DNA of 64,000 bases, from positions 1-64,000 of the forward strand of contig NZ_JADEYQ010000004.1 of the NCBI RefSeq assembly GCF_022627575.1, given 5' to 3'. The stretch is from Sphingobacterium rhinopitheci (GTDB lineage Bacteria > Bacteroidota > Bacteroidia > Sphingobacteriales > Sphingobacteriaceae). Made by a program: the position numbers and the translations under genes. Positions 54,706 through 63,971 of this stretch are shown piece by piece (positions within the stretch are counted from its first letter, which is position 1; each line of letters starts with the position of its first letter). The notes under the pieces are model-generated. The model did no database searches and was not told the DNA's origin. It worked only from the letters and a program-made list of their open reading frames with translations.

Positions 54706-55578
54706 TTAATGTAATTCTCTACTGTGTAATGCAATATATTTGCGGGGAGAAGTCGAAGTAATAGACTTAAAAACACGATTGAAATGAACGATATTATTAA
54801 AGCCTACTTGGAAAGCTGCCTCAGCAATATTTTCTGATTTATTATTCAATAAAATTTGACAAGCTTTCTCAATTCTAACTTCATTAAGAAAAGAGATATA
54901 AGTCTTCATAGTATGTTTCTTAAAGAACTTACAAAATGATGTCGGCGTCATATGCACTATAGATGCCAGTTGATCTACAGATATATCCTCATGATAATGA
55001 TCGAAAGTATATTTGTAAACCTGACTAATACGCACACCATCCTTATCCGAGTACGATAAACTACGTACCCCAGAATACAGCGAGACAGCATCGGATTTGT
55101 GAATAGCTAACACATTTAATAAGGAGAGAAACTCTGTAAACTTAGGCATCCCTGTCTTTACCAAGAGATTGGTAAAATAATGAATCATAGATCCCGATAT
55201 AGGACTATCCAATTTTTTGCTTGTATCCAGATCTAACAAGTAATCCTTTATCAATTCAAATTCCGGAATATGATACAGCTTCTTCATACGTTCTAGATTA
55301 ACAAAAATATGAATAGCATGAATATCCCCCTTCTCTTCTTCATTTTCATACTCCCGGTCCAACATATGAGGCTCATTAGGCTTTAAGACAAATACATCAC
55401 CCGACTGGAACGACTGAAGAATATTTCCTACCATAATCGTCCCCTTACCCTTTAGGATATAGGTAATCTGGGCTTCATCATGACGGTGATAATAGTTATA
55501 GAAGTTTTCTTTCTTATCTTCTAAAACGGCAAATACACCCTCGCCATAAACGGATACGGTAAACTGTATGGGTTTCAT
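54706..55578 (-). CDS. AraC-family regulator with cupin sensor domain
   Basis: Regulator of 290 aa. The N-terminal cupin (residues about 10-90: YYHRHDEAQITYILKGKGTIMVGNILQSFQSGDVFVLKPNEPHML) is a small-molecule sensor, and the C-terminal AraC helix-turn-helix pair (about 185-285) ends with NIAEAAFQVGFNNIVHFNRVFKSITSTSPRKYI. It precedes pruA by 152 bp on the same strand and may regulate it. Confidence 0.93.
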   Translation of the reverse strand: MKPIQFTVSVYGEGVFAVLEDKKENFYNYYHRHDEAQITYILKGKGTIMVGNILQSFQSGDVFVLKPNEPHMLDREYENEEEKGDIHAIHIFVNLERMKKLYHIPEFELIKDYLLDLDTSKKLDSPISGSMIHYFTNLLVKTGMPKFTEFLSLLNVLAIHKSDAVSLYSGVRSLSYSDKDGVRISQVYKYTFDHYHEDISVDQLASIVHMTPTSFCKFFKKHTMKTYISFLNEVRIEKACQILLNNKSENIAEAAFQVGFNNIVHFNRVFKSITSTSPRKYIALHSRELH

Positions 55579-55642
55579 ACCACAAAACTACTAAAAAACA
55601 TTCCAAATCTATTGCAAGACAAAGGATCAGAATAACACTAAA

Positions 55643-55679
55643 CAAAAAAGACGATATAGTAAGCTATATCGTCCTCTTG
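55643..55679 (-). terminator. Terminator of the superoxide dismutase gene
   Basis: GACGATATAG (55650-55659) pairs with CTATATCGTC (55664-55673), 24 bp after the sod stop. Confidence 0.85.
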
Positions 55680-55696
55680 TATCGTCTCAACGACAA

Positions 55697-56305
55697 TTAT
55701 TTTGCAGCAGCGTAATTAGCAGCTACAGCATCCCAATTGATCGCATTGAAAACTGCCTCTAAATAAGCTGGGCGTTTATTTTGATATTTTAAGTAGTAAG
55801 CATGTTCCCATACATCAATACCTAAAATAGGTGTACCTTTTACTTCAGCAACATCCATCAATGGATTATCTTGATTTGGAGTAGAAGTTACAGCCAATTT
55901 GCCTGCAGCATCAACGATCAACCAAGACCAACCCGAACCAAAACGTGTAGCACCAGCATTTTGTAATTGAGTTTTTAACTCCGCAAAAGAGCCAAAAGTC
56001 TCATTAATAGCAGTAGCCAACTCACCAGTAGGCTCACCACCAGCATTAGGACCTAAGATAGACCAAAATAATTTGTGGTTATAGTGACCACCACCATTAT
56101 TACGAACAGCAGGAGAATATTTACTGATATTAGTGATGATGTCTTCTAAAGAAGCATTTTCAGCATCTGTACCAGCGATCGCTTTATTCAAGTTATCTAC
56201 ATAAGCTTGATGGTGACGATCATGGTGGATTTCCATTGTTTCTCTGTCGATATGTGGTTCTAACGCGTCATTAGCGTATGGTAACGCTTCTAATTCAAAT
56301 GCCAT
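55697..56305 (-). CDS. Superoxide dismutase, Fe/Mn family
   Basis: Converts superoxide to oxygen and hydrogen peroxide; 202 aa, no signal peptide. Metal ligands are His27 ([17 protein letters not shown]), a second His in [11 protein letters not shown], and Asp and His in [28 protein letters not shown] is conserved. Whether iron or manganese is used, or either, cannot be settled from sequence alone, so no gene symbol is given. Confidence 0.96.
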   Translation of the reverse strand: MAFELEALPYANDALEPHIDRETMEIHHDRHHQAYVDNLNKAIAGTDAENASLEDIITNISKYSPAVRNNGGGHYNHKLFWSILGPNAGGEPTGELATAINETFGSFAELKTQLQNAGATRFGSGWSWLIVDAAGKLAVTSTPNQDNPLMDVAEVKGTPILGIDVWEHAYYLKYQNKRPAYLEAVFNAINWDAVAANYAAAK

Positions 56306-56398
56306 AGTAATATATAGTTTAATTTACCAATTTTAATATACGAATATAACAAATCAAATAGTGAAATAGTTCATCTATTTCATTTAAATGTAGAAAAA

Positions 56399-56872
56399 CT
56401 ACCTTTTATTACGAAAAAATGATTTTATTAATTCTGCACAGTCAGCTTCTAATACGCCGCCAACAATTTCAGTCTTGGGGTGTATTATCTTTTCATGAAA
56501 AGACGAATATCCTCTTTTTTCATCCCTTGCCCCATACACAACACGTGATATCTGGGTCCAATATGACGCACCAGCACACATGACACAAGGCTCCACAGTA
56601 ACATATAAAGTACAGTCTTTAAGATATTTACCACCGAGATAATTAGCTGCTGCGGTGAAAGCTTGCATTTCGGCATGTGCCGTCACATCATTTAGCCGTT
56701 CGGTAAGATTATATCCCTTACCTATTATTTTTCCTTGCGACACAATGATTGCTCCAATAGGAACCTCATCCTCTTCAAAAGCCTGTTGCGCTAGTTTATA
56801 TGCTTCACGCATATACATCTCATCAACATTGACCTCATCTTTACCCTCTAAATCAAAACTATAAACACGCAT
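56399..56872 (-). CDS. tadA: tRNA adenosine(34) deaminase-type nucleoside deaminase
   Basis: Zinc deaminase of 157 aa; TadA makes inosine at the tRNA-Arg wobble base. Zinc site HAEMQA (H66, catalytic E68) and PCVMC (C96 and C99), preceded by the TLYVTVEP strand, all as in TadA. The N-terminus carries about 17 extra residues compared with E. coli, and Met19 or Met21 could be the true start. The 3-bp gap to the upstream csaA-like gene indicates one operon. Confidence 0.87.
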   Translation of the reverse strand: MRVYSFDLEGKDEVNVDEMYMREAYKLAQQAFEEDEVPIGAIIVSQGKIIGKGYNLTERLNDVTAHAEMQAFTAAANYLGGKYLKDCTLYVTVEPCVMCAGASYWTQISRVVYGARDEKRGYSSFHEKIIHPKTEIVGGVLEADCAELIKSFFRNKR

Positions 56873-56875
56873 CTA

Positions 56876-57211
56876 TTAAATTAATTTAGTTCCATTAGGA
56901 ACTTTTCTTTCTACCGTAGCTAATACAATATTACCACCCTCGTCAGCTACACCTGTTACCAAGCATTCGGACATAAACTTACCTATCTGTTTCTTCGGAA
57001 AATTAATAACGGCTATCACCTGCCGTCCAATTAAGTCTTCCTGCTTGTATAGAGCAGTAATTTGAGCTGAAGACTTACGTAAACCTATAGTGTCTCCAAA
57101 ATCTACCAGAAGCTGATATGCAGGCTTACGCGCTGCAGGAAAATCCTTTGCTTCAACAATAGTCCCTACCCTAAGGTCAACTTTTTCAAAATCACGCCAT
57201 GAAATTTCCAC
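56876..57211 (-). CDS. CsaA-like tRNA-binding domain protein
   Basis: Protein of 111 aa consisting of one OB-fold EMAP-II/tRNA-binding domain: FEKVDLRVGTIVEAKDFPAARKPAYQLLVDFG near the start, the S-x-Q/R-I (SSAQI) region and GRQVIAVINFPKKQIGKFMSECLVTG. Matches CsaA, proposed to act as a secretion-related chaperone; tRNA-type RNA binding is likely. Middle gene of a three-gene operon with a CsbD-like protein and tadA. Confidence 0.92.
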   Translation of the reverse strand: MEISWRDFEKVDLRVGTIVEAKDFPAARKPAYQLLVDFGDTIGLRKSSAQITALYKQEDLIGRQVIAVINFPKKQIGKFMSECLVTGVADEGGNIVLATVERKVPNGTKLI

Positions 57212-57223
57212 AAAAGTATAAAA

Positions 57224-57439
57224 TTAAACACGATTACTGGATAAATCACTTAACTCCTTTGATAATGTGAAGATTACATATTCTGTAGTTCTATGCAGAC
57301 GCTTAGCCAATTTCTCTACTAATGCTACTTCATGGCCTTCTTCATAATACAAATCACTATCTGTTAAGCTATTATATTTCCTAGATAATTTTATTTTTAG
57401 TGTTTCCCAATCCGTTTTAGTAATTTTGAGCTGTGTCAT
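57224..57439 (-). CDS. CsbD-like general stress protein
   Basis: Charged 71-aa helical protein: DWETLKIKLSRKYNSLTDSDLYYEEGHEVALVEKLAKRLHRT. It shares the W-x3-K-x3-K-Y-x-x-LT-D-DL-x-YEEG pattern of CsbD-like stress proteins. First gene of the operon with csaA and tadA, and divergent from an outer-membrane protein gene. Role unknown beyond the family's association with stress. Confidence 0.72.
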   Translation of the reverse strand: MTQLKITKTDWETLKIKLSRKYNSLTDSDLYYEEGHEVALVEKLAKRLHRTTEYVIFTLSKELSDLSSNRV

Positions 57440-57507
57440 TATTTATATGATTTAGATATTGATTCAATTAGCTACTATTATTTATTCCTAAAAATAGGAT
57501 TTTATCT

Positions 57508-58119
57508 ATGAAAAAAACAATAATTACTGTATTAACTTTACTTTGTGCTTCGAGCATCACAGTTGCACAAGAACTAAAATTAGGTATTAAAGCGGGATTA
57601 AACTTCTCAGAATTGAAATCCAATGACAAATGGTTTAATTCAGATTCCAAAGCTGGTTATCAAGCAGGTATATGGGGACGTGTAGGAGTAGCCTCTTTCT
57701 TTGTACAACCTGAAGCGTACTTCACGAGCAAATCTGCAACAATTCACCCTGATCTAGATAATGCAGCGGGAGAGTTATTAAAAGGTGATATCAAATTTAC
57801 AAACATTGATGTTCCTATTCTAATAGGTAAAAAGTTTAATTTCGGTTTGGTAAATGCTAGATTACAAGCTGGGCCATTATTTTCTTTTGTAATCAATGAA
57901 AACAACCCATACGGAAAAAGTATAAACCAAGCAAAGAATGAGGCATTAACGAACTATAAAAAGCAATTTTCTTCTCTAGTATTCGGTACTGGAATTGATG
58001 TCTTAATGCTTTCAGTTGATTTACGTTACGAATTAGGCTTAGGAAATATTAGCAAATATGATGGACCTAAGCAAAAGCTAAATTTATGGACAGTAAGTGT
58101 TGGTTATAGTATATTTTAA
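57508..58119 (+). CDS. Outer-membrane beta-barrel protein, PorT-like
   Basis: Protein of 203 aa with a signal peptide (LLCASSITVAQ) and an OMP_b-brl_2 barrel: LGIKAGLNFSELKSN at the start, alternating strands such as AGIWGRVGVASFFVQPEAYFTSK, and a final aromatic strand LWTVSVGYSIF. A small eight-stranded barrel of unknown function, common in Bacteroidota. Terminator follows. Confidence 0.9.
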   Translation: MKKTIITVLTLLCASSITVAQELKLGIKAGLNFSELKSNDKWFNSDSKAGYQAGIWGRVGVASFFVQPEAYFTSKSATIHPDLDNAAGELLKGDIKFTNIDVPILIGKKFNFGLVNARLQAGPLFSFVINENNPYGKSINQAKNEALTNYKKQFSSLVFGTGIDVLMLSVDLRYELGLGNISKYDGPKQKLNLWTVSVGYSIF

Positions 58120-58166
58120 ACAACAATAAATTCCAAAAATATAGATTAGGGAACATATCATTACCT

Positions 58167-58204
58167 TAAAAGGGCGCACGCTAAAAAGTGCGCCCTTTTA
58201 ATTT
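58167..58204 (+). terminator. Terminator after the barrel protein
   Basis: AAAAGGGCGCAC pairs with GTGCGCCCTTTT, followed by AATTTAAAAT. Confidence 0.88.
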
Positions 58205-58323
58205 AAAATAAGAATAAGCAATAATGCCCTATGCCTAGATCCCTCCATAAGGTAATAGCGTATAGCCTTATAATGCATTGGATATATCAAAACTAAATCA
58301 CTTTAGAATTGTTGATACAAAAA

Positions 58324-58899
58324 ATGCATCCTATGAAAAAGTATTCTTTACCACACCGTGTACTTCATTTTATAATCGGCGTATCCATGTTGGGGCTATT
58401 TATTACTGGCTTCTTAAGAATGAATTGGATGAATCGGAATAATCTAGCCAATATAATTGAATCCCAAGAATCCACAAATCATCTTCAAATCCCCAAAGAA
58501 TCACTAAACGCAATAGGCCAGCAATTATTAGCACCTATGTGGCAATGGCATATTATTTTCGCCTATTCGATATTACTATTCTTTACTTTGCGGATAGTAT
58601 ATATGATTACTCAAGGTATTCGATTTCCTAATCCTTTCAACCATAGATTGACTTGGAAAGAGAAGTTTCAAGGAATAGTATATATACTTTTTTATGCGTT
58701 AGTATTTATCGATATCATAACAGGTTTTTATATGATGTGGGGCGGGGGAACCTACAAATCCTTAGTGGAACCTATTCACAAATACAGTTTATATTGGTTT
58801 CCAATATTCTTTGGTTTGCATATCATAGGTATTGTTATTGGAGAGCTCACGAATGAATCAGGTATAGTTTCCAAAATGATTAATGGGAAAGAAAAATAA
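58324..58899 (+). CDS. Cytochrome b561/hydrogenase-type b cytochrome
   Basis: Membrane cytochrome of 191 aa with four helices (residues about 10-30, 70-95, 120-140 and 155-180). Candidate heme-ligand His residues lie in SLPHRVLHF, WQWHIIFAY and FGLHIIGIV. It resembles the b-type cytochrome that links [NiFe] hydrogenases to quinone (HyaC/HupC group). I use the ATG at 58324; the ATG at 58333 is also possible. It is 276 bp before hypA, but no hydrogenase subunit is encoded in the window. Confidence 0.75.
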   Translation: MHPMKKYSLPHRVLHFIIGVSMLGLFITGFLRMNWMNRNNLANIIESQESTNHLQIPKESLNAIGQQLLAPMWQWHIIFAYSILLFFTLRIVYMITQGIRFPNPFNHRLTWKEKFQGIVYILFYALVFIDIITGFYMMWGGGTYKSLVEPIHKYSLYWFPIFFGLHIIGIVIGELTNESGIVSKMINGKEK

Positions 58900-59174
58900 A
58901 TACAAATACTTATTCCATAAAAGTTATAATATCTAAGCTAATTTTTTTAACAGATATAAAACTATTTTGCACATAGCTTTGTTATTAAATTACAATATAT
59001 AGATAATATGTTGTAATTTAATAACAAAGTATAGTAGAAATCTCATTATATAGAGGTTATCTATCTTTCACCTGAATTATAAGCCAGTTCTCAACAACAA
59101 GTGAGAGAAAATCTACAGGTAGATATCAATAGTTATCTAGCTAATAATTAGTTTTTCTATAATAAATAATAATT
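58900..59174. other. Intergenic before hypA, with long palindrome
   Basis: Two perfect 19-base arms (58977-58995 and 59011-59029, beginning CTTTGTTATTAAA) flank a 15-nt spacer. A shorter palindrome ATCTAC-AG-GTAGAT lies at 59111-59124. The first is too AT-rich for a standard terminator and could be an operator or a repeat element. Confidence 0.5.
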
Positions 59175-59519
59175 ATGCATGAATTAAGCATTGTAAAAAA
59201 CATATTTGATACGTTAATTGAAAATTATGGCGATAGAATTGTAGAAATAACAAAAATCGAAATTACCGCAGGCTTATTATCAAATGTACAACCCATATTA
59301 ATAAAAAATTCCTTTGCTGCCTTTATTGAAGAAAATTCAGAATACAAGAATATTGAACTAGAGGTTAAGGTTAACGAAATAGAAGCTTTTTGTGAAAAAT
59401 GTAACAAAACTTTTATCGTGAAATACCACAAATTTGTTTGTGACAACTGTTCAACACCTTCATCGATTATCGTCAAAGGAACGGAATTATATATTTCTCA
59501 AGTTTTTTTTATTGAATAA
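59175..59519 (+). CDS. hypA: HypA nickel metallochaperone
   Basis: Delivers nickel during [NiFe] hydrogenase (or urease) maturation; 114 aa. N-terminal MHE nickel site (Met1-His2-Glu3) and zinc site CEKC (C73 and C76) with CDNC (C89 and C92) are complete. It precedes hypB by 24 bp. No hypC, D, E or F, nor a hydrogenase or urease gene, is in the window. Confidence 0.95.
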   Translation: MHELSIVKNIFDTLIENYGDRIVEITKIEITAGLLSNVQPILIKNSFAAFIEENSEYKNIELEVKVNEIEAFCEKCNKTFIVKYHKFVCDNCSTPSSIIVKGTELYISQVFFIE

Positions 59520-59543
59520 GTAAAATTTAAAGGATAGATTATT

Positions 59544-60257
59544 ATGACAACGCAAAATCCAAAAAGCGCCGGTAACAGAGTAGGTTCTGTACAGTGTGAA
59601 AATACAACATTACATTTACTAAAAGCAAACGATTATGTCGCAAATGCTATTCGTGAGCGCTTAAAAGACATTTGTGTAATTAATATATGCTCTTCTCCAG
59701 GATCAGGAAAAACTACCTTGTTGCAAGAAATAGGTAAACGTATTAGCGAGGACCTCAAAATATCTGTATTAGTAGGTGATCCCGAGACAGAACGCGATGC
59801 TGTACGTATGCGAGAAGTAGGTATTGATGCCTTACAAATCGTAACAGGTGGCGTTTGCCATATTGAAGCGCAGATGATTTTACAAGCTTTAGATCATATT
59901 AACTTAGCGCATGTAGATTTATTAATTATCGAGAATGTAGGTAATCTACTTTGTCCTTCAGCTTTTGATTTGGGAGAAGATTATCGTGTCACATTAATAG
60001 CGACAACAGAAGGTGATGATAAACCTAAGAAATATCCGCGTATGTTTTTGACGAGTGAATTGATGTTAATTTCAAAATCTGATTTGTTGCCTTATGTACC
60101 ATTTTCTATTGAAGCGGTAACAAAAGATGCTAGAGAAGTAAATCCGAACTTAGAAGTGCAAACTATTAGTGCCTTAAATGGTGAGGGAATAGATGAATTT
60201 TGCCAATGGCTAAAAGAAAAAGTAGCTTTAAAGAAAGCGGCAGCTATAGAAAACTAA
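59544..60257 (+). CDS. hypB: HypB GTPase, nickel insertion
   Basis: GTPase working with HypA to load nickel; 237 aa. P-loop SSPGSGKTT (50-58), GDPETERDA switch region, the G-domain metal site C105-H106 (GGVCHIEA) and C137 (ENVGNLLCP), and the base-recognition segment SKSD (177-180) where NKxD is usual. It lacks both the N-terminal CxxCGC nickel motif and the His-rich stretch of some HypBs, so it is the minimal form. Confidence 0.95.
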   Translation: MTTQNPKSAGNRVGSVQCENTTLHLLKANDYVANAIRERLKDICVINICSSPGSGKTTLLQEIGKRISEDLKISVLVGDPETERDAVRMREVGIDALQIVTGGVCHIEAQMILQALDHINLAHVDLLIIENVGNLLCPSAFDLGEDYRVTLIATTEGDDKPKKYPRMFLTSELMLISKSDLLPYVPFSIEAVTKDAREVNPNLEVQTISALNGEGIDEFCQWLKEKVALKKAAAIEN

Positions 60258-60293
60258 TACTTCAAAAAAGCCATAGTCTTTTCAATATAACAG

Positions 60294-60330
60294 TAAGAGG
60301 CTGTCTCAAAAAAGGCAGCCTCTTATTTTT
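60294..60330. terminator. Bidirectional terminator between hypB and topB
   Basis: TAAGAGGCTG (60295-60304) pairs with CAGCCTCTTA (60315-60324), with T/A runs. Closely related in sequence to the terminator at 26773. Confidence 0.87.
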
Positions 60331-60331
60331 A

Positions 60332-62443
60332 TCAAGCAATATTCACCTTAAAATCTTGAAATACTAAAGAAGCATTTACAATCTGTCCATCTTTAGTTTT
60401 CACGCCTTTCAATTCGGAAGTTTTCCCTTTTTCGAGTAGGTTTTTCATTTCCTTTTCGTCTAAGAAAATACCATTCAACGTACGCCATATTTTAAAATCA
60501 CAACCACGAGCATAATGATCGCATTGCGCCAGCTTATCATAGAGGTGTATATTACCCGGGCCACATTTAGGGCATTTTATTGTCCCTTTTTGTTGGGGTT
60601 TTACCTCCTCATGAGCAATAGAAATACGCAATTGTAATAGCTCTTTGGTTATTTTCGCTGTATAGTCTTTAATGTGCTTCATAAAGACATCATACGATAC
60701 TTTATTGGCACGCATCTCCTCCAACTTCTGCTCCCATTTTCCCGTCAGGGTCACTTTAGCAATAGAACGATCTTTGACTAGATTATACACGGTCAACCCC
60801 TTTTCTGTAGGAATTAATTTTTTCTTTTCACGCTTAATATAATCACGTTGAAATAAAGTTTCGATAGTAGCTGCACGTGTCGCAGGGGTTCCTAATCCAC
60901 AATCCTTCATCGCTTGACGCATCTCCTCATCTTCAATCTCCTTGCCCGATGTTTCCATTGCTTTCAGCAAAGAGGCTTCCGTATGAATAGGCTTAGCTTT
61001 TGTAAAGCGCTCTGACAACTCCAAAGAAAGAATCTCTATAACTTCCTCCGCAGACAATTTTGGTAATTGCGCATTCTCGTTGTCTTGATCATCGGTATTC
61101 TTATCCTCATCCGGAATTTCGATTTGATCGGATGACAATCGCCATCCATACTGACGGATTACGGTACCTTTGGCGATCAACTCCACTCCTTTTGCATCTA
61201 TCGTAACCGTCGTTATATCCTTAAGGCATACCTCCGAGAAACTCTCAACCATACGCTTAGCAATCATATTATAAATATTCTGCTGTTCCTTAAGCATAGC
61301 TCCAGGTTTCTCATCTGTCACCAATAAGGCATGGTGATCTGTTACTTTCTTTTCATCGACTGATCGTTTATTAAGCTTCGCTCCAATCAAATTTTTGGAG
61401 ATTGCCGCAATACCTTCATCCGCAGTATCTGCCAAATGTTGAAATAGAGATTCTATTTGTTCAAATACATCCTCACCGATATATCGAGAACCAGTACGTG
61501 GATAAGTAATTACTTTTTTCTCGTAAAGCGTCTGCGCAATATTTAAAGTTTGATCTGCCGAATAACCATACTTCTTATTGGCATCCTGTTGCAAAGAAGT
61601 CAAATCAAACAATAATGGTGGTTGCTCTTTAGTTTCTTTAGCTTCTACTTTTACCACCTTAACTTCAGCACCAACTGCTAATTTAGCAATTGCTTCTTGC
61701 GCCTCTTCCTTTTTTTCTATTTTATCAGAAGTAGCTTTAAAAGAGATATTCGCTTTCTCAAAACCTGCTTGAATTTTATAAAAGGTCTGTGGTTTGAAAT
61801 CTTTATTCTCTACGTAACGCGAACATATCATGGCTAAAGTAGGCGTCTGAACACGCCCTAATGACAACAAACCGCGGTTGCCTGCCGCTAAAGTAATGGC
61901 TTGTGTAGCATTGATCCCTATCAACCAATCCGATTCTGAGCGTGATCGTGCCGACTGATACAAGCTATCATATTCAGCACCATCTTTCAAATTCTCAAAA
62001 CCTTGTTTGATCGCTTTATCCGTTTGTGAAGAGATCCACAGACGCTTGAAGGGTACTTTAGAGCCCAAATAATAGTAAATATTACGAAAGATTAATTCTC
62101 CCTCGCGCCCAGCATCCGTCGCTACAATAATTTCCTCAGCCTGATCCAACAGTCTCTTTATAATATTGACCTGCTTCAATGCCCCAGCATCATCCATCTG
62201 CTTGCCATCTTTTCGGATTTTTTTTACTTCCAAAGTAAATTGCGTAGGAATTATAGGCAAATTAGATATAGACCATGTATTGTAGCCATAAGCTTGAGGA
62301 GTACACAATTGTACTAGATGGCCAAAAGCATAGGTAAATGCATAACCATTACCTTCGATGTATCCGTCTTTCACATCCTTGGCCCCCATCACACGTGCCA
62401 AATCTCTAGCTACCGAAGGTTTTTCCGCTATTACTACTTTCAT
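60332..62443 (-). CDS. topB: DNA topoisomerase III
   Basis: Type IA topoisomerase of 703 aa, for decatenation and recombination resolution. The TOPRIM domain is at the start (MKVVIAEKPSVARDLARVMGAK and VATDAGREGELIFR with its metal-binding acids); the active-site Tyr lies in KVITYPRTGSRYI near residue 315; a C-terminal zinc-ribbon-like CPKCGPGNIHLYDKLAQCDHYARGC follows. Appears chromosomal and typical in length, with no plasmid genes nearby. Confidence 0.96.
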   Translation of the reverse strand: MKVVIAEKPSVARDLARVMGAKDVKDGYIEGNGYAFTYAFGHLVQLCTPQAYGYNTWSISNLPIIPTQFTLEVKKIRKDGKQMDDAGALKQVNIIKRLLDQAEEIIVATDAGREGELIFRNIYYYLGSKVPFKRLWISSQTDKAIKQGFENLKDGAEYDSLYQSARSRSESDWLIGINATQAITLAAGNRGLLSLGRVQTPTLAMICSRYVENKDFKPQTFYKIQAGFEKANISFKATSDKIEKKEEAQEAIAKLAVGAEVKVVKVEAKETKEQPPLLFDLTSLQQDANKKYGYSADQTLNIAQTLYEKKVITYPRTGSRYIGEDVFEQIESLFQHLADTADEGIAAISKNLIGAKLNKRSVDEKKVTDHHALLVTDEKPGAMLKEQQNIYNMIAKRMVESFSEVCLKDITTVTIDAKGVELIAKGTVIRQYGWRLSSDQIEIPDEDKNTDDQDNENAQLPKLSAEEVIEILSLELSERFTKAKPIHTEASLLKAMETSGKEIEDEEMRQAMKDCGLGTPATRAATIETLFQRDYIKREKKKLIPTEKGLTVYNLVKDRSIAKVTLTGKWEQKLEEMRANKVSYDVFMKHIKDYTAKITKELLQLRISIAHEEVKPQQKGTIKCPKCGPGNIHLYDKLAQCDHYARGCDFKIWRTLNGIFLDEKEMKNLLEKGKTSELKGVKTKDGQIVNASLVFQDFKVNIA

Positions 62444-62592
62444 TTATATAATATTAGAGCTTATACATTAGGTGGAGATAATAAATGCGCGATATAAACA
62501 TTACATTGCTCTCCCTTCGCTTTAAATGTGTTAAAATAAAATATTTAGAATTGGAGAAATTAGTTTTAACCTCAAATTACCCATCCCTTCTA

Positions 62593-63939
62593 TTAATCTA
62601 ATGAAGCTATTTCTATTCCTTTGATTTTACGATACAGATCAACAGCATATATATCTGTCATTCCGGATACAAAATCTAAAACCGTTCTTATTTTTGAATA
62701 AGCATCTTCTTTATCGGTATGAAACTGAGTCGGAATCAATGCCACAAGCTTCTTGTCAAACATCGTCTTATTTGTTTTCAAATACGCAGGTACAAATTCT
62801 TCTAACAATGAATTCATCACACGATAACCTGCTATTTCAATCTGCACAACAGTACGTGCATTATAAATCTCTGCAACAGATATTTTAGAGATTACTTTCA
62901 TCTGCTTTACAATATCTACATCCAGAGCATCAACCAATGATTTATTGAATGTACCTGCCATTATATCGTCTTGATATTTGACAAAAGCTTCAGCACATCC
63001 ATTGATCAATGTATTAATCGCTTTTGCTCTCAATAATTCTACTCGGCTTGCTTTTTCACTCAAACTATCTAATCGATTACGCAAATCCTCCCCACCACAT
63101 AATGGTAATAAAAGATCTTCGACTTCTTTATAAGAAAGGATCTTTAGGTGATGAGCATCTTCCAAATCAATAATATTATAACAGATATCATCTGCAGCTT
63201 CTACCAAATAAACTAAAGGATGACGTAAATAACCATTGGGATTCTCGGGATCTTTCTTGATTCCTAATTCTTGCGCAATACGTTCAAAAGATTCCTTTTC
63301 CGGCTCAAAGAAGCCATATTTCTTACGGTGCAGAATACCTTTTACATGACCATCAATTGCCGCACATGGGTATTTTACAATAGAAGCCAATGTGGAGTAT
63401 GTCAAGGCAAATCCTTTATCATCTTTTCCATTAAAAGCATGCGTCAAAATACGTAAAGCATTTGAATTCCCTTCAAAATGTGTTAAATCTGACCATTGCC
63501 TATCCGATACCAATTCACGATATTTCATTCCTTTTCCTTCGATAAAGAAAGAAGAAATAGCAGCCTCCCCAGAGTGACCAAATGCAGGATTACCCAAATC
63601 ATGTGACAGACAAGCTGCCGAAATAATATTGCCTACCTCTTGTAGATAAGGAATATCTTCGTCAATATTAGGATTTTGCTTCTTCATCAAATTATAAAAA
63701 AGCCTGCCCAGTGAACGACCTACGGAAGCTACCTCCAAACTGTGTGTCAATCTATTATGTACGAAAACAGCACCTGGCAACGGAAAAACCTGCGTTTTAT
63801 TCTGTAAGCGACGGAATGGGGAAGAGAATATCAAACGGTCATAATCACGTTGAAATTCGGATCTAGCATCAAATTGTTCATTAGGGATACGGTCTTCATA
63901 CCCCCATCTCTTTGCAGATAAAAGTTGTTTCCAATTCAT
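62593..63939 (-). CDS. dgt: dGTPase / deoxynucleoside triphosphohydrolase
   Basis: HD-domain hydrolase of 448 aa that removes triphosphate from dNTPs. N-terminal DYDRLIFSSPFRRLQNKTQVFPLP with the HNRLTHSLEVA His motif, and the HD motif SHDLGNPAFGHSGE near residue 117. Matches the Dgt family of Bacteroidota in length. The -7 box TATATTTG (63971-63964, minus strand) lies 25 bp before the start. Confidence 0.95.
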   Translation of the reverse strand: MNWKQLLSAKRWGYEDRIPNEQFDARSEFQRDYDRLIFSSPFRRLQNKTQVFPLPGAVFVHNRLTHSLEVASVGRSLGRLFYNLMKKQNPNIDEDIPYLQEVGNIISAACLSHDLGNPAFGHSGEAAISSFFIEGKGMKYRELVSDRQWSDLTHFEGNSNALRILTHAFNGKDDKGFALTYSTLASIVKYPCAAIDGHVKGILHRKKYGFFEPEKESFERIAQELGIKKDPENPNGYLRHPLVYLVEAADDICYNIIDLEDAHHLKILSYKEVEDLLLPLCGGEDLRNRLDSLSEKASRVELLRAKAINTLINGCAEAFVKYQDDIMAGTFNKSLVDALDVDIVKQMKVISKISVAEIYNARTVVQIEIAGYRVMNSLLEEFVPAYLKTNKTMFDKKLVALIPTQFHTDKEDAYSKIRTVLDFVSGMTDIYAVDLYRKIKGIEIASLD

Positions 63940-63963
63940 TAATATCTAAGGATTTTTGCAAGG

Positions 63964-63971
63964 CAAATATA
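63964..63971 (-). promoter_or_regulatory. Putative dgt -7 box
   Basis: TATATTTG on the minus strand, a perfect TAnnTTTG, 25 bp upstream of the dgt ATG. Confidence 0.55.

Noticed and set aside
49947-59130. Loose similarity between AGTGAGAGAAAA...AGGTAG phrases near 49950 and 59100
   Set aside because: Only about a dozen bases match exactly and spacing differs; too weak in AT-rich DNA to call a repeat family.
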